NCBI RefSeq assembly: GCF_000622225.1
Contig: NZ_JHWD01000004.1
Location: 1-64,000 of the forward strand
DNA length: 64,000 bases
Source of the DNA: Roseomonas mucosa ATCC BAA-692
GTDB lineage: Bacteria; Pseudomonadota; Alphaproteobacteria; Acetobacterales; Acetobacteraceae
Direction of reading: 5' to 3'
A program made the translations under genes and the position numbers. The first letter of the stretch is position 1. Every line of letters starts with the position of its first letter. Shown one piece after another: positions 35,233 to 44,710 of the stretch. The notes beneath the pieces are model-generated. The model made no database searches, was not told the DNA's origin, and was given only the letters and a program-made list of their open reading frames with translations.

Positions 35233-36960
35233 TCAGAGCCGCAGGTTGCTGCGGGCGAGGTCCAGGATCTCGTTGCCGCGTCCGCTCATCACCGCCTTCA
35301 GCGCGAAAAGGCCGAAGCCCTTCATCTGCTCCGCGGTGATCTTCGGCGGGATGGCGAGTTCCTGCCGGTTGCTCACCACGTCCAGCAGCGCGGGCCCTTC
35401 CTCCGCCAGCACGTCCCGCACCGCCGCCTCCAGCTCGCCCGGGTCGGTGACGCGGCGGGCGGGGATGCCGCAGGCCCGCGCCATGGCGGCGAAGTCCGGG
35501 TTCTCCAGCGCCACGCCGGTCTCCAGCAGCCCGGCAGCCTTCATCTCCAGCTCCACGAAGCCCAGCGTGCCGTTGTTCAGCACCACCACCTTGGCCGGCA
35601 GCTTCTGCTGCCGCAGGGTCAGCAGGTCGCCCATCAGCATGGTGAAGCCGCCATCGCCGGAGAAGGAGATGACCTGCCGCCCGGGAAAGGCGCATTGTGC
35701 ACCGATCGCCTGCGGCAGGGCATTGGCCATGGAGCCATGCACCCAGGAGCCGATCAGGCGCCGCCGCCCGTTCATCTTCAGGTAGCGCGCCGCCCAGACC
35801 GTGGGCGTGCCGACATCGGCGGTGAAGATGGCATTCTCCGCCGCCTGCTCGCTCAGCACGCGGGCCAGGTGCTGCGGATGGATCACCCCCTCGCCCGGCC
35901 GGCCTTGCGCGAGCGCGTCCAGCCCCTCCCGCGCCTTGCGATAGTGCGCGAGGCAGCTATCGAGGTAGCGGCGGTCCTGCTTCTCCACCAGCCGGGGCAG
36001 CAGCGCCGCGATGGTGGTGCCGACATCGCCGACCAGCCCCAGGTCCAGCCGCGTGCGGCGGCCCAGATTCTCCGGCCGGATATCGACCTGGGCGATTTTC
36101 GCCTCCTGCGGATAGAACTGCCGGTACGGGAAATCCGTACCCAGCATCAGCAGCGCCTCGCAGTTCTCCATGGCGTGGTAGCCTGAGGAGAAGCCGATCA
36201 GCCCGGTCATGCCGACATCGTAGGGATTGTCGTATTCCACGAACTCCTTGCCGCCGAGCGCGTGGACGATGGGCGATTTCAGCACCTCCGCCAGTTGCAG
36301 CAGGGCGCCATGCGCATCGCGGCAGCCGCGCCCGCAGAGCAGCGTGACCTTGGAGGCACCGTTCAGCATCTCGGCCAGCGCCTCCAGCGGCCCTTCCGCC
36401 GGGCGGACCACCGGTGCCATGGGCAGCAGCGCCGTGGTCGTGGCGGGGGCAATGGCGGGCTTCATCGCCACGTCGCCCGGGATCACCACCACGGCCACGC
36501 CGCGCTGCCCCACCGCCGCGCGGATGGCATTGTCCAGCACGCGCGGCATCTGCTCGGGGCTGGAGACCATCTCGCAATAGACGCTGCATTCGCGGAACAG
36601 GTTTTCCGGATGGGTCTCCTGGAAATAGCCGGAGCCGATCTCGGCGCTCGGGATATGCGCGGCGATGGCCAGCACTGGCACGCGGGTGCGGTTGCAGTCG
36701 AAGAGGCCGTTGATCAGGTGCAGGTTGCCCGGCCCGCAGGAGCCGGCGCAGACCGCCAGCGTGCCCGTCAGTTGCGCCTCGGCCCCGGCGGCGAAGGCGG
36801 CGGCCTCCTCGTGCCGCACATGCACCCAGTCGATCCCGCCGCGCTGGCGCAGCGACTCGGTGATCGCGTTCAGGCTGTCGCCCACCACCCCGTAGATCCG
36901 CCGGACGCCGATGCCCTGCAGCGTCTCGGCAAAAAGATCGGCCACGCTCGCATTCGCCAT
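35233..36960 (-). CDS. poxB: Pyruvate dehydrogenase (quinone)-type ThDP/FAD enzyme
   Basis: A 575-residue enzyme of the PoxB group, which oxidises pyruvate to acetate and CO2 and passes electrons to ubiquinone at the membrane. Start [30 protein letters not shown] and [20 protein letters not shown] (catalytic Glu) are typical. The ThDP motif is [20 protein letters not shown] with [10 protein letters not shown]. The C-terminal segment [21 protein letters not shown] resembles the membrane-binding tail of PoxB. It stands alone and matches the window's theme of pyruvate and organic-acid metabolism. Confidence 0.93.
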   Translation of the reverse strand: MANASVADLFAETLQGIGVRRIYGVVGDSLNAITESLRQRGGIDWVHVRHEEAAAFAAGAEAQLTGTLAVCAGSCGPGNLHLINGLFDCNRTRVPVLAIAAHIPSAEIGSGYFQETHPENLFRECSVYCEMVSSPEQMPRVLDNAIRAAVGQRGVAVVVIPGDVAMKPAIAPATTTALLPMAPVVRPAEGPLEALAEMLNGASKVTLLCGRGCRDAHGALLQLAEVLKSPIVHALGGKEFVEYDNPYDVGMTGLIGFSSGYHAMENCEALLMLGTDFPYRQFYPQEAKIAQVDIRPENLGRRTRLDLGLVGDVGTTIAALLPRLVEKQDRRYLDSCLAHYRKAREGLDALAQGRPGEGVIHPQHLARVLSEQAAENAIFTADVGTPTVWAARYLKMNGRRRLIGSWVHGSMANALPQAIGAQCAFPGRQVISFSGDGGFTMLMGDLLTLRQQKLPAKVVVLNNGTLGFVELEMKAAGLLETGVALENPDFAAMARACGIPARRVTDPGELEAAVRDVLAEEGPALLDVVSNRQELAIPPKITAEQMKGFGLFALKAVMSGRGNEILDLARSNLRL

Positions 36961-37097
36961 GGTGTCGCTCCCAGTGCTGTCAATCGGCAGGACAACATCC
37001 CAGGTCAGCCAGGATATTCATCTGGAAGAGTCGATTCGGCGCTGCCAATCGCCGGGCGCAGCCCTCGGCATCGCCGTTGCCGTCCCGCCGTCCCGGA

Positions 37098-37610
37098 TCA
37101 GTAGGGCACCTTGTCCGCCTTCGCGGCCCAGGCCCGGAAGGTGGTGATCGCCTCCTCCGCCATGAAGCGCCGCAGGGGCAGGCGACGTTCCCCGATTGGA
37201 CGCGCCACCTCGTCATAGATCGCGGCGTCGTCGAAGCCGATGACGGCGGCATCGGCGCGGCCATTGCCATAGGCGATCTCGCCGATCCGCGCCCACCAGG
37301 TGGCGGAAAGGCACATCGGGCAGGGCTCGCAGCTCGTGTAGAGGACGGCCCCGCTCAGGTCGTGCGTGCCCAGGCGGCGGCAGGCGTCGCGGATGGCCGT
37401 GACCTCGGCATGGGCGGTCGGGTCGCCATCCGGTACCACCCGGTTCGCCCCCTCTCCCACGATCCGGCCGTCCTTCACGATGACGGCGCCAAAGGGACCG
37501 CCGCCCGTCTCGATGTTCTCGCGCGACAGGGCGATGGCCCGGCGCATGGCCTGTTCGGGCGTGACGGACCCGGGACTGGTTGTATCGGGCAAGGCTGCAT
37601 CCTTTCGCAT
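37098..37610 (-). CDS. Nucleoside/guanine deaminase of the CDA family
   Basis: A 170-residue zinc deaminase. The zinc motif is AHAEVTAI (His-Ala-Glu, H67 and E69) and SCEPCPMCL (C97, C100). The order and the C-terminal region (YGNGRADAAVIGFDDAAIYDE, with a final TTFRAWAAKADKVPY) resemble guanine deaminase and related purine deaminases rather than TadA. An ATG at 37610 is used here, but a TTG at 37592 has a better AAAGGA site 7 nt upstream and may be the true start. It diverges from the LLM oxidoreductase gene with 27 bp between starts. Confidence 0.9.
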   Translation of the reverse strand: MRKDAALPDTTSPGSVTPEQAMRRAIALSRENIETGGGPFGAVIVKDGRIVGEGANRVVPDGDPTAHAEVTAIRDACRRLGTHDLSGAVLYTSCEPCPMCLSATWWARIGEIAYGNGRADAAVIGFDDAAIYDEVARPIGERRLPLRRFMAEEAITTFRAWAAKADKVPY

Positions 37611-37637
37611 CGAGCGTTTCCGCCCCATTTCTTCCGC

Positions 37638-38651
37638 ATGAAGCCCGCGCTTTCCATCCTCGACCAGTCCCCCGTGCTCGCCGGGCACACGCCCGCGGAG
37701 GCCATTCCCGATACGCTGGAGCTCGCCAAGCTGGCGGACCGGCTGGGCTATACCCGCTACTGGCTCTCGGAGCACCACAACAGCGAGGCCCTGGCGGGCT
37801 CGGCGCCGGAGATCCTGGTCTCGGCCATCGCCGCCACCACGCGACGCATCCGGGTCGGGCCGGCGGGGATCATGCTGCCGCACTATAGCGCGCTGAAGGT
37901 GGCGGAGCAGTTCCGCGTCCTGTCGGCCATCGCGCCGGGGCGGATCGACCTGGGGCTGGGCCGCGCCCCGGGCTCGGACGGGCGCACCGCCTATGCGCTG
38001 AACCCGCTGAACGCCCGGCAGACGGAGGACCATTTCCCGCAGCAGCTCACCGACCTGCTGGGCTGGCTGGGGGACGGTCTGGCGGCGAACCATCCCTTCG
38101 CCAGCATCCAGGCACAGCCGCAGGGGACGCCGCCGCCCGAGGTCTGGATGCTGGGCAGCAGCAACTATGGCGCCCAGGTCGCGGCCTATCTCGGCCTGCC
38201 CTACTGCTTCGCCTACTTCTTCTCGGACGGGCGCGGCGCCGCCGAGGCACTGGAGACCTATCACAGCGGCTTCCGGCCCGGCGTGCTGCCGGCGCCGCAC
38301 GCGGCGATCTGCGTCTTCGCCGTGGCGGCGGAGACGGAGGAGGAGGCGCGGCGCCTGTTCCGCTCCCGCGAGTTGCAGCGCACGCTGCGGGAGCGCGCCG
38401 GCTTCGTTCCCCTGCCCCCGCCGGAGGAGGCCGAGGGCTTCGCCTATGACGAGGCCGAGCTGCGGCGCATCGAGCGGCTGCGGGAGCATTCGGCCGTCGG
38501 CACGGGGGAGCAGGTCTGGGGGAAGCTGTGCCGCATGGCGGCGGAGTTCCGCTGCGCCGAGGTGGCGGTCGTCACCGCCTGCCACGATCCCATGACGCGC
38601 CGCCGGTCCTACGAGCTCCTGGCGCGGGCGGCGGGGCTGGCGGAAGGCTGA
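37638..38651 (+). CDS. LLM-class flavin-dependent oxidoreductase
   Basis: A 337-residue flavin-dependent monooxygenase/oxidoreductase of the luciferase-like fold. It has LSILDQSPVLAGHTPAEAI, LGYTRYWLSEHHNSEALAGSAPEILV, RVGPAGIMLPHYSALKVAEQ and IDLGLGRAPGSDGRTAYAL, the pattern of the MsnO8-type subfamily. The substrate is unknown. It lies next to and divergent from a nucleoside deaminase gene, so the two may share a promoter region of 27 bp. Confidence 0.94.
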   Translation: MKPALSILDQSPVLAGHTPAEAIPDTLELAKLADRLGYTRYWLSEHHNSEALAGSAPEILVSAIAATTRRIRVGPAGIMLPHYSALKVAEQFRVLSAIAPGRIDLGLGRAPGSDGRTAYALNPLNARQTEDHFPQQLTDLLGWLGDGLAANHPFASIQAQPQGTPPPEVWMLGSSNYGAQVAAYLGLPYCFAYFFSDGRGAAEALETYHSGFRPGVLPAPHAAICVFAVAAETEEEARRLFRSRELQRTLRERAGFVPLPPPEEAEGFAYDEAELRRIERLREHSAVGTGEQVWGKLCRMAAEFRCAEVAVVTACHDPMTRRRSYELLARAAGLAEG

Positions 38652-38684
38652 TGGCGCGGAAGCCCTGCCTTCGTGAGGCGGAGG

Positions 38685-38951
38685 CTAGCGGAAGGCGTCC
38701 GGGCGCACCCGGTGCAGGCGCCGGGGCCGCCTTGGGCGCAGCACCAGGAAGGCGAAGGCCAGGGTCGGGACGGAGAGGATCGGCAGCAGGCCGAACCAGG
38801 TGCCGAATCGGCGCGGCAGCAGCAGGTAGGCCAGCACCACCACCCCGGCCACCAGGGCGTTCAGCAACACGGAGCCCGCCCAGCACCAGCGTGCGAGACG
38901 GAGGCGCGCGGCCTGTTCCGCGTCCTCCGCCCTGCCCTGGGTGAAGGGCAT
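38685..38951 (-). CDS. Small two-helix membrane protein, start uncertain
   Basis: An 88-residue protein (if begun at the ATG at 38951) with two membrane helices, AGSVLLNALVAGVVVLAYLL and LLPILSVPTLAFAFLVL. The frame extends about 21 residues further upstream through TAPPSFRPDPARLYEVRSDG, which looks coding, up to a CTG overlapping the preceding gene's stop. No standard start exists there, so a non-canonical start or a damaged start is possible. It is downstream of another small membrane protein and likely cotranscribed. No domain recognised. Confidence 0.6.
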   Translation of the reverse strand: MPFTQGRAEDAEQAARLRLARWCWAGSVLLNALVAGVVVLAYLLLPRRFGTWFGLLPILSVPTLAFAFLVLRPRRPRRLHRVRPDAFR

Positions 38952-39010
38952 GCCGTCGGAGCGGACCTCGTAGAGCCGCGCGGGATCGGGACGGAAGGAG
39001 GGTGGCGCCG

Positions 39011-39304
39011 TCAGCGCCGCATCACCACGAAGGCCGGACGACCGTAGCGGCGGGCTTGCCGCATCTTCCACCACAGCGTGACGAAGGCCACCAGCCCCGC
39101 CACCACAACCACGGGGATCAGCAGGCCCAGCACCACGAAGGCCAGGGCGGCCATGGTCAGGCCGATGGCGACCACCGCCACCAGGGCGGCGGCCCCGCCC
39201 ACGCGCAGCAACACGCGTTCGAGCATGCCGGGCGGCTTCGGGGTGCGGAAATCCCCCTCGGGCGTCATGTCGAGCAGGGGCGGACGACGCGATTCCTCGT
39301 TCAT
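39011..39304 (-). CDS. Small hypothetical membrane protein
   Basis: A 97-residue protein with two adjacent membrane helices (GGAAALVAVVAIGLTMAALAF and VLGLLIPVVVVAGLVAFVTLW) and a basic C-terminal tail KMRQARRYGRPAFVVMRR. The N-terminus MNEESRRPPLLDMTPEGDFRTP is hydrophilic. The long overlapping frames on both strands here are not convincing as proteins. It lies upstream of and nearly overlaps the next small membrane gene. Function unknown. Confidence 0.65.
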   Translation of the reverse strand: MNEESRRPPLLDMTPEGDFRTPKPPGMLERVLLRVGGAAALVAVVAIGLTMAALAFVVLGLLIPVVVVAGLVAFVTLWWKMRQARRYGRPAFVVMRR

Positions 39305-39457
39305 GGCATGGATGTCGCCCCGCGCCCCCCAAGGTTCAAGTCTCGAAACGTATCTGGCTGTCCCACGGCCCAACTGGTGCATCATGCGGTGCCGGACACC
39401 GATTCGTCGGGGTCCCAACGACAGCGCGGAAAGCACCATCCAGGGAAACCAACAAGA

Positions 39458-41194
39458 ATGCCGTGGAACCAGTCCTACGACCCCTTCGGGTCGATCCTCC
39501 TGTCCGCCCTGGTGGCGGCCATCCCCGTCGCCACCATGCTGATCGCCCTGGCCTTCCTGAAGATCCAGGCCCACTGGGCGGCGATCTCGGCCCTGGTGGT
39601 GGCCTTCGTCGTCGCCGTCTTCGTCTTCGGCATGCCCGTGGGCATCGCCGGGCGCGCCACGCTGCTGGGGATCATGTCCGGCCTCTTCCCGATCGGCTGG
39701 ATCGTGCTGAACATCATCTTCCTCTACCGGCTGACGGTGGCGAACGGCTCCTTCGAGATCCTTCAGCGCTCCATCGGCGGCATCACCGAGGACCGGCGGC
39801 TCCAACTGCTGCTGATCGCCTTTGCCTTCGGCGCCTTCTTCGAGGGCGCGGCCGGCTTCGGCACGCCGGTCGCCGTGACCGCGGCGCTGCTGATCGGCCT
39901 GGGCTTCTCGCCGCTCGCCGCCTCGGGCCTGTCGCTGATCGCCAACACCGCCCCCGTGGCCTTCGGCGCGCTGGGCACGCCGGTGATCGCGCTCGCCGGG
40001 GTCACCGGGCTCGATGTCTATACGCTCTCGGCGATGATCGGGCGGCAGCTGCCCTTCTTCTCGCTGCTGGTGCCCTTCTGGCTGATCTGGGCCTTCGCCG
40101 GCTGGCGCGGGATGCTGGAGGTCTGGCCCGCCATCCTGGTGACCGGCGTCTCCTTCGCCGTGCCGCAGTTCCTGGTCGCCAACTACCACGGCCCCTACCT
40201 GGTGGACGTGATCGCGGCACTGGTCTCGATGGGCTGCCTGATCGGCTTCATGCGCGTCTGGCGGCCGCGCCGGATCTGGAAGGACCCCTCGCTGCGCGGC
40301 CGGGACGATTCGGTGGCCGCCGGGGAAGGGCTGCGCGGCGCCGCGATGGCCCGCACCGGTCATGGGGCCGAGATGGTGGATGCGCCGCCCGTGGCCCGCA
40401 TGTCGGGCGGCGGGGCGGCCGTGGCGGACCAGGGGGCGCTGCTGCGGGCCTGGATGCCCTGGCTGATCCTGACGGTCTTCGTCTTCCTCTGGGGGCTGGA
40501 AGGCACGCGGGGCCTGCTCAACGGCATCTGGTCGGCCAGCCTGCCGATCGAGGGGCTGCACCGCATGGTGGTCAAGGTGCCGCCGGTGGTGGCAGCGCCG
40601 GTGCCGGAGGGCGCCGTCTTCGCCTTCGGCGTGCTGTCCATGACCGGCACGGGAATCCTCGCGGCCGCGGTGCTGGGCGGACTGCTGATGGGCTTCTCGC
40701 CCCTCGCCCTGATCCGCGAATACGGGGCCACGATCTGGCGGGTCCGCTACTCGCTGATCACCATCGCCGCCATGCTGGGGCTGGGCTACCTCACCCGCTA
40801 CTCGGGGCTGGACGCCACGATGGGCCTGGCCTTCGCCAATACGGGGATGCTCTATCCCCTTTTCGGCACGCTGCTGGGCTGGCTGGGCGTGGCGCTGACC
40901 GGCTCCGACACCGCCTCCAACGTGCTGTTCGGCGGGTTGCAGCGGATCACCGCGGAGCAGCTCGGGCTTTCGCCAGTGCTGATGGCCTCCGCCAACTCCT
41001 CGGGCGGCGTGATGGGCAAGATGATCGACGCGCAGAGCATCGTGGTCGCCTCCACCGCCACGAACTGGTTCGGGCATGAGGGCGACATCCTGCGCTACGT
41101 CTTCTTTCATTCCATCGCCCTGGCGGTGCTGGTCGGCCTGCTGGTGACGCTGCAGGCCTATGTGCCGCCCTTCACGGGGATGGTGCTGCATTAA
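39458..41194 (+). CDS. lctP: L-lactate permease
   Basis: A 578-residue LctP-family proton/lactate (or glycolate) symporter with about 14 membrane helices. Hallmarks are LQLLLIAFAFGAFFEGAAGFGTPVAVTAALLIGLGF, ANTAPVAFGALGTPVIALAGVTG, GWLGVALTGSDTASNVLFGGLQ and SANSSGGVMGKMIDAQSIVVAS. The start at 39458 begins MPWNQSYDP as usual for the family. No lactate dehydrogenase is adjacent. It fits the window's cluster of pyruvate and organic-acid genes. A hairpin follows. Confidence 0.96.
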   Translation: MPWNQSYDPFGSILLSALVAAIPVATMLIALAFLKIQAHWAAISALVVAFVVAVFVFGMPVGIAGRATLLGIMSGLFPIGWIVLNIIFLYRLTVANGSFEILQRSIGGITEDRRLQLLLIAFAFGAFFEGAAGFGTPVAVTAALLIGLGFSPLAASGLSLIANTAPVAFGALGTPVIALAGVTGLDVYTLSAMIGRQLPFFSLLVPFWLIWAFAGWRGMLEVWPAILVTGVSFAVPQFLVANYHGPYLVDVIAALVSMGCLIGFMRVWRPRRIWKDPSLRGRDDSVAAGEGLRGAAMARTGHGAEMVDAPPVARMSGGGAAVADQGALLRAWMPWLILTVFVFLWGLEGTRGLLNGIWSASLPIEGLHRMVVKVPPVVAAPVPEGAVFAFGVLSMTGTGILAAAVLGGLLMGFSPLALIREYGATIWRVRYSLITIAAMLGLGYLTRYSGLDATMGLAFANTGMLYPLFGTLLGWLGVALTGSDTASNVLFGGLQRITAEQLGLSPVLMASANSSGGVMGKMIDAQSIVVASTATNWFGHEGDILRYVFFHSIALAVLVGLLVTLQAYVPPFTGMVLH

Positions 41195-41215
41195 GGCCGG
41201 ACGGTTCCCGGCACC

Positions 41216-41244
41216 GGGGCGGTTCTCCCAAAGGGAGCCGCCCC
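41216..41244 (+). terminator. Terminator after lctP
   Basis: A stem (GGGGCGG and CTCCC paired with GGGAG and CCGCCCC, 3-nt loop, small bulge) lies 22 bp after the lctP stop, followed further on by CCATTTTCC. Confidence 0.6.
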
Positions 41245-41346
41245 GCCACGGGGCCATTTTCCTTCCTCTCCTTCATCCGCCGGTATCTTGCCGCCCATCC
41301 GTGCCGGACGCAGGCTTGCCGCCACAAGGGTGAGGAAACGGATCGC

Positions 41347-41967
41347 ATGGCGGGTTTCGCGGAGGTCACGCCGGCCGGTGGCGAGCGGCCTTCCCCGCCT
41401 CCGGAAAGCGCGCCGGCTTCTCCGGCCCCGCCAGGCCTCCGCGAGATCTTCCTGGCCTTCGCCAAGATCGGCCTGACCAGCTTCGGCGGCGGCCTCAGCG
41501 GCTGGATGATGCGGGAGTTCGTGCAGAACCGCCGCTGGCTGGACGAGCGCGAATTCCTCAGCGGGCTGGCGCTGTCGCAGGCCTTTCCCGGCATCAACAC
41601 GGTCAATCTCTCGATCTGGATCGGCTACCGCCTCCGGGGCGGCCGGGGCGCGCTGGCCGGGGCGGGCGGCATGGTGGTGCCGGCGATGCTGGTGGCCATC
41701 GCGGCCGCCGCGCTGTTCCGGCACCTGTCGCAGAACCCGGCCATCCACGCGATGATGCCCGGCGTGGCCGCGGCGGCGATCGGCCTCTCGCTCCAGACCG
41801 GGCTGCGCGCCGGGCGGAATGCCGCCCGCTCCCCGGTCCCGGCGCTGATCCTGGCCGCGAGCTTCGCCGGGATCGCGCTGCTGCGCCTGCCGCTGCTCTA
41901 CGTCGTGCTGGCCCTGGCCCCTGTCAGCATCGCCTGGGCCACGCACGGCTTGCGGCGCGGGAGCTGA
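41347..41967 (+). CDS. Chromate transporter, N-terminal-half subunit
   Basis: A 206-residue short-chain CHR protein. After a Pro-rich N-terminus it has LREIFLAFAKIGLTSFGGGLSGWMM, LALSQAFPGINTVNLSIWIGYRL and GGMVVPAMLVAIAAAALF, and about five to six membrane helices. In the short-chain CHR group two half-size proteins form a pair. The next gene encodes the other half. Substrate is inferred by family (chromate/sulfate-type anion efflux). Confidence 0.9.
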   Translation: MAGFAEVTPAGGERPSPPPESAPASPAPPGLREIFLAFAKIGLTSFGGGLSGWMMREFVQNRRWLDEREFLSGLALSQAFPGINTVNLSIWIGYRLRGGRGALAGAGGMVVPAMLVAIAAAALFRHLSQNPAIHAMMPGVAAAAIGLSLQTGLRAGRNAARSPVPALILAASFAGIALLRLPLLYVVLALAPVSIAWATHGLRRGS

Positions 41968-41972
41968 ACGAG

Positions 41973-42500
41973 GTGCCGGAGAACCCGCTCCTCCGCCTGC
42001 TGCTGGTCTTCGTGCCGCTTTCCTTCCTGTCGGTTGGCGGCGGCCAGAGCGTGGTGGCGGACATCCACCGCCAGTCGGTCGATGTCTATGGCTGGATGAC
42101 GGATGCCCGCTTCCTGGACCTCTACGCCCTGTCGCGCCTGACGCCCGGTCCCGGCTCGCTCCTGGTCACGCTGGTGGGCTGGGAGGTCGCGGGCTGGGCG
42201 GGGGCGCTTGTCGCCTCCTTCGCGATCTTCGTGCCCTCCTCGCTGCTGGTCTATGCCCTGGCGATGGTCTGGGCGCGGAACCGGGGCGCCCGCTGGCAGA
42301 TCGCGGTGGAGCGGGGCCTGGCGCCGGTGGCTGCCGGCATGGTGCTGGCCGCCTCCTATACCCTGCTCTCCGCCGCCGAAGGGGGCGTGCTGGCCTGGGC
42401 GGTGGCGGGTCTCTCGGCGCTGATGCTGGTGCTGACGCGGATGAGCCCGCTCTGGCTGCTGGCGGCGGGCGCGCTGGTCTTCCTGGTACTGCGGCCGTGA
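41973..42500 (+). CDS. Chromate transporter, C-terminal-half subunit
   Basis: A 175-residue short-chain CHR protein with a GTG start 6 bp after the first half's stop. It contains LFVFVPLSFLSVGGGQSVVADIHRQ-type sequence (read as FVPLSFLSVGGGQSVVADIH), ALSRLTPGPGSLLVTLVGWEV and FVPSSLLVYALAMVWAR, with about six helices. It complements the preceding gene as the second CHR domain. The tight spacing argues for a heteromeric transporter. Confidence 0.9.
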   Translation: MPENPLLRLLLVFVPLSFLSVGGGQSVVADIHRQSVDVYGWMTDARFLDLYALSRLTPGPGSLLVTLVGWEVAGWAGALVASFAIFVPSSLLVYALAMVWARNRGARWQIAVERGLAPVAAGMVLAASYTLLSAAEGGVLAWAVAGLSALMLVLTRMSPLWLLAAGALVFLVLRP

Positions 42501-42571
42501 AGCGGCCGCCGGGCAACCCGGCTTCACCGGCGCGCGTTTCCTCGCCTCATGTCACCGGGAGACGGAACAAG

Positions 42572-42946
42572 ATGCGCACCTTCCTGCTGGCTTCAGCCGC
42601 CGCGGCCTTTCTGGCCATCCCCGCCCCCTCACCCGCCCTGGCCCAGGGCAGCCCCGCCATGCAGCGCATCGAACCGTCGCACCTGCTGGCGAACCGGCTT
42701 ATTGATCGCGACGTCTATACCACTGACCGGGTCGAGGTCGGCGAGGTGGAGGATCTGGTGATCGACCCGTCCACCGGCCGCATCGTCACCGTGGTGATCG
42801 AAGTGGAGCGCGACCTGGGGCTGAACACGAAATACGTTGCCGTACCGCTGGACAGGCTGAGCATCGCCGCCGGGGAACGGCGCGTGACGCTGAACATGAC
42901 CAAGGCGGAACTCTCCAGCCTGCCAGCCATCGACTACCACGACTGA
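42572..42946 (+). CDS. Secreted PRC-barrel domain protein
   Basis: A 124-residue protein. The signal peptide LLASAAAAFLAIPAPSPALAQ ends near residue 25. The PRC-barrel follows: ANRLIDRDVYTTDRVEVGEVEDLVIDPSTGRIVTVVIEV and KYVAVPLDRLSIAAGERRVTLNMTKAEL. PRC-barrel proteins of this exported kind are common in alphaproteobacteria and respond to envelope or osmotic stress, with no defined biochemical role. The gene is monocistronic. Confidence 0.88.
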   Translation: MRTFLLASAAAAFLAIPAPSPALAQGSPAMQRIEPSHLLANRLIDRDVYTTDRVEVGEVEDLVIDPSTGRIVTVVIEVERDLGLNTKYVAVPLDRLSIAAGERRVTLNMTKAELSSLPAIDYHD

Positions 42947-42971
42947 CGGCGGCTCCGGCGCGCCGGACGGC

Positions 42972-43844
42972 TCAGATGGAGTAGTCCGGCTGCAGCGTCT
43001 GGTCCATGGTCAGGCCGGGGAAGGTGGTGTTCCGCCCAACCGGCTTGGCCGGCGCCCCGGCCACGGTGGTGTAGGGCGCCACCGGATGCAGCACCACGGA
43101 GCCGGCACCGACCTTGGCGCCCTCCCCGATCTCGATGTTGCCGAGGATCTTGGCGCCGGCGCCGATCAGCACGCCGCGGCGCACCTTGGGATGACGGTCG
43201 CCATGGTGCTTGCCGGTGCCACCCAACGTCACGCCCTGCAACAGCGATACGTCATCCTCCACCACCGCCGTTTCCCCGATCACCACGCCTGTCCCGTGGT
43301 CGAGCAGGATGCCCTTGCCCATGCGCGCCGCCGGATGGATGTCCACGGCGAAGACCTCGGCGCTGCGGCTCTGCATGTAGAGCGCCAGGTGCTGCCGCCC
43401 GGCCAGCCAGAGCCAATGCGCCACGCGCTGCGCCTGGAGGGCGAGATAGCCCTTGAAGTGCAGGAAGGGCGTCAGCAGGTCCGGGCAGGCCGGGTCGCGG
43501 TCGCGCACCGCCAGCAGGTCGGTGGAGGCCGCAGCGACAATGGCGGCATCGGCGACAAAGGCCTCGCAGGCCAGTCCCGCCAGGGCGGTCGCATCCAGTT
43601 CGGCATCGGCGAGCTTGCGCGCGATCCGGTGCCCCAGGGCCTGCGGAAAGGAGGAATGGCGCAGCACCGCGACAGCCATGGGCTGCGCCAGGATCGGGTC
43701 GCTCGCCGCCGCGCCGCTCGCATCGCGGCAGAGGCGCGACCAGAGATCCAGGGCCGGCGCATCCGGCCCGGGGGCGATACGGGACGGGGGTTCGGTCCGC
43801 AGCACAACGCAGTTGGATCGCATGGCGGGGGTACTCGTGGCCAT
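42972..43844 (-). CDS. cysE: Serine O-acetyltransferase
   Basis: A 290-residue serine acetyltransferase that makes O-acetylserine for cysteine synthesis. The N-terminal helical domain includes LDLWSRLCRDASGAAASDPILA and HFKGYLALQAQRVAHWLW. The left-handed beta-helix with the active site is VDIHPAARMGKGILLDHGTGVVIGETAVVEDDVSLLQGVTLGGTG, followed by the substrate loop HPKVRRGVLIGAGAKILGNI. The C-terminus (TMDQTLQPDYSI) ends with Ile, as needed for binding CysK. A GntR-type gene lies upstream on the same strand, 119 bp away. An ATG at 43823 is an alternative start. Confidence 0.95.
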   Translation of the reverse strand: MATSTPAMRSNCVVLRTEPPSRIAPGPDAPALDLWSRLCRDASGAAASDPILAQPMAVAVLRHSSFPQALGHRIARKLADAELDATALAGLACEAFVADAAIVAAASTDLLAVRDRDPACPDLLTPFLHFKGYLALQAQRVAHWLWLAGRQHLALYMQSRSAEVFAVDIHPAARMGKGILLDHGTGVVIGETAVVEDDVSLLQGVTLGGTGKHHGDRHPKVRRGVLIGAGAKILGNIEIGEGAKVGAGSVVLHPVAPYTTVAGAPAKPVGRNTTFPGLTMDQTLQPDYSI

Positions 43845-43963
43845 TGGAAGACTAACAGATGGAACGCGGGTGCAGCGGTGCCAGCCCCGGCACGGCGCAG
43901 GCGGCTCCGGAAACGGCTGCCCGCCCCGGACCGCCGGCGGAGGCGCCACCGGCCGCGGCGGCC

Positions 43964-44710
43964 CTATTCCATCACCGAGACATAGCGGTGCCGGGCGGTG
44001 TTCAGCCAGGAGGTCCGCCGTTCCACCATGCGGCCGCCCGCATCCAAGGTCCGGCGCTCCATGATCAGCACGGGCGCGCCGGCGGGCATCTCCAGCACGG
44101 CGGCGACCTCGGGCGAGGCCCCATCGGCGCTCAGCAGCTCCTCCGACCGCACCACCGTCACGCCGTAGCGCTTCTGGTAGACGACATAGAGCTCATCCAT
44201 CGGCTCCCGCCCCGCAGGGACGGAAAAATCCGGGAAGACGGCGGCGGGCATGCTGGTCTCGTCCAGCATGAAGGGAACGCCGTCCTTGGCGCGCAGCCGC
44301 CGGACCCGGTGCAGCAGCGCATCGGCGGGCAGGTGCATGGCGGCGCGTTCCTCTTCCGTGGCGGGCGTGGTCACCAGGGACAGAGCGGTGGAGGTCGGCT
44401 CGACCTGCCGGCCCTGCAGGTCGCGGACCGGAAAGAAATGGAACCGCGCCCGCTCGCTGGTCTGGCGGGCGACGAAGGTGCCCTTGCCCTGGCGCCGCTC
44501 GATCAGGTGGCGTCGCTCCAGCGCATCCAGCGCCTTGCGGACCGTCCCATGCGAGACGCCGAGCTCCTGTGCCAGTTCGGGCTCCGAAGGAAGCGCATGG
44601 CCCGGCTGCCACTCACCGGCGGCGATGCGGGCGTTCAGGATCGACTCCACCTGCGCGTAGAGGGGCCGCGCGTCGGGACGGCCATCGGAAGAGGGCGGAA
44701 AGTCGCTCAC
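43964..44710 (-). CDS. GntR-family transcriptional regulator with UTRA domain
   Basis: A 248-residue repressor-type regulator. The N-terminal winged helix is RPLYAQVESILNARIAAGEWQPGHALPSEPELAQELGVSHGTVRKALDALE, and the UTRA effector domain includes RVRRLRAKDGVPFMLDETSMPA and GAPVLIMERRTLDAGGRMVERRTSWLNTARHRY. The family (HutC/FarR) senses small metabolites. The GTG start at 44710 is preferred because GGAGA lies 4-5 nt upstream; an ATG at 44731 is also in frame. It faces away from the 520-bp AT-richer gap. Confidence 0.9.
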   Translation of the reverse strand: MSDFPPSSDGRPDARPLYAQVESILNARIAAGEWQPGHALPSEPELAQELGVSHGTVRKALDALERRHLIERRQGKGTFVARQTSERARFHFFPVRDLQGRQVEPTSTALSLVTTPATEEERAAMHLPADALLHRVRRLRAKDGVPFMLDETSMPAAVFPDFSVPAGREPMDELYVVYQKRYGVTVVRSEELLSADGASPEVAAVLEMPAGAPVLIMERRTLDAGGRMVERRTSWLNTARHRYVSVME

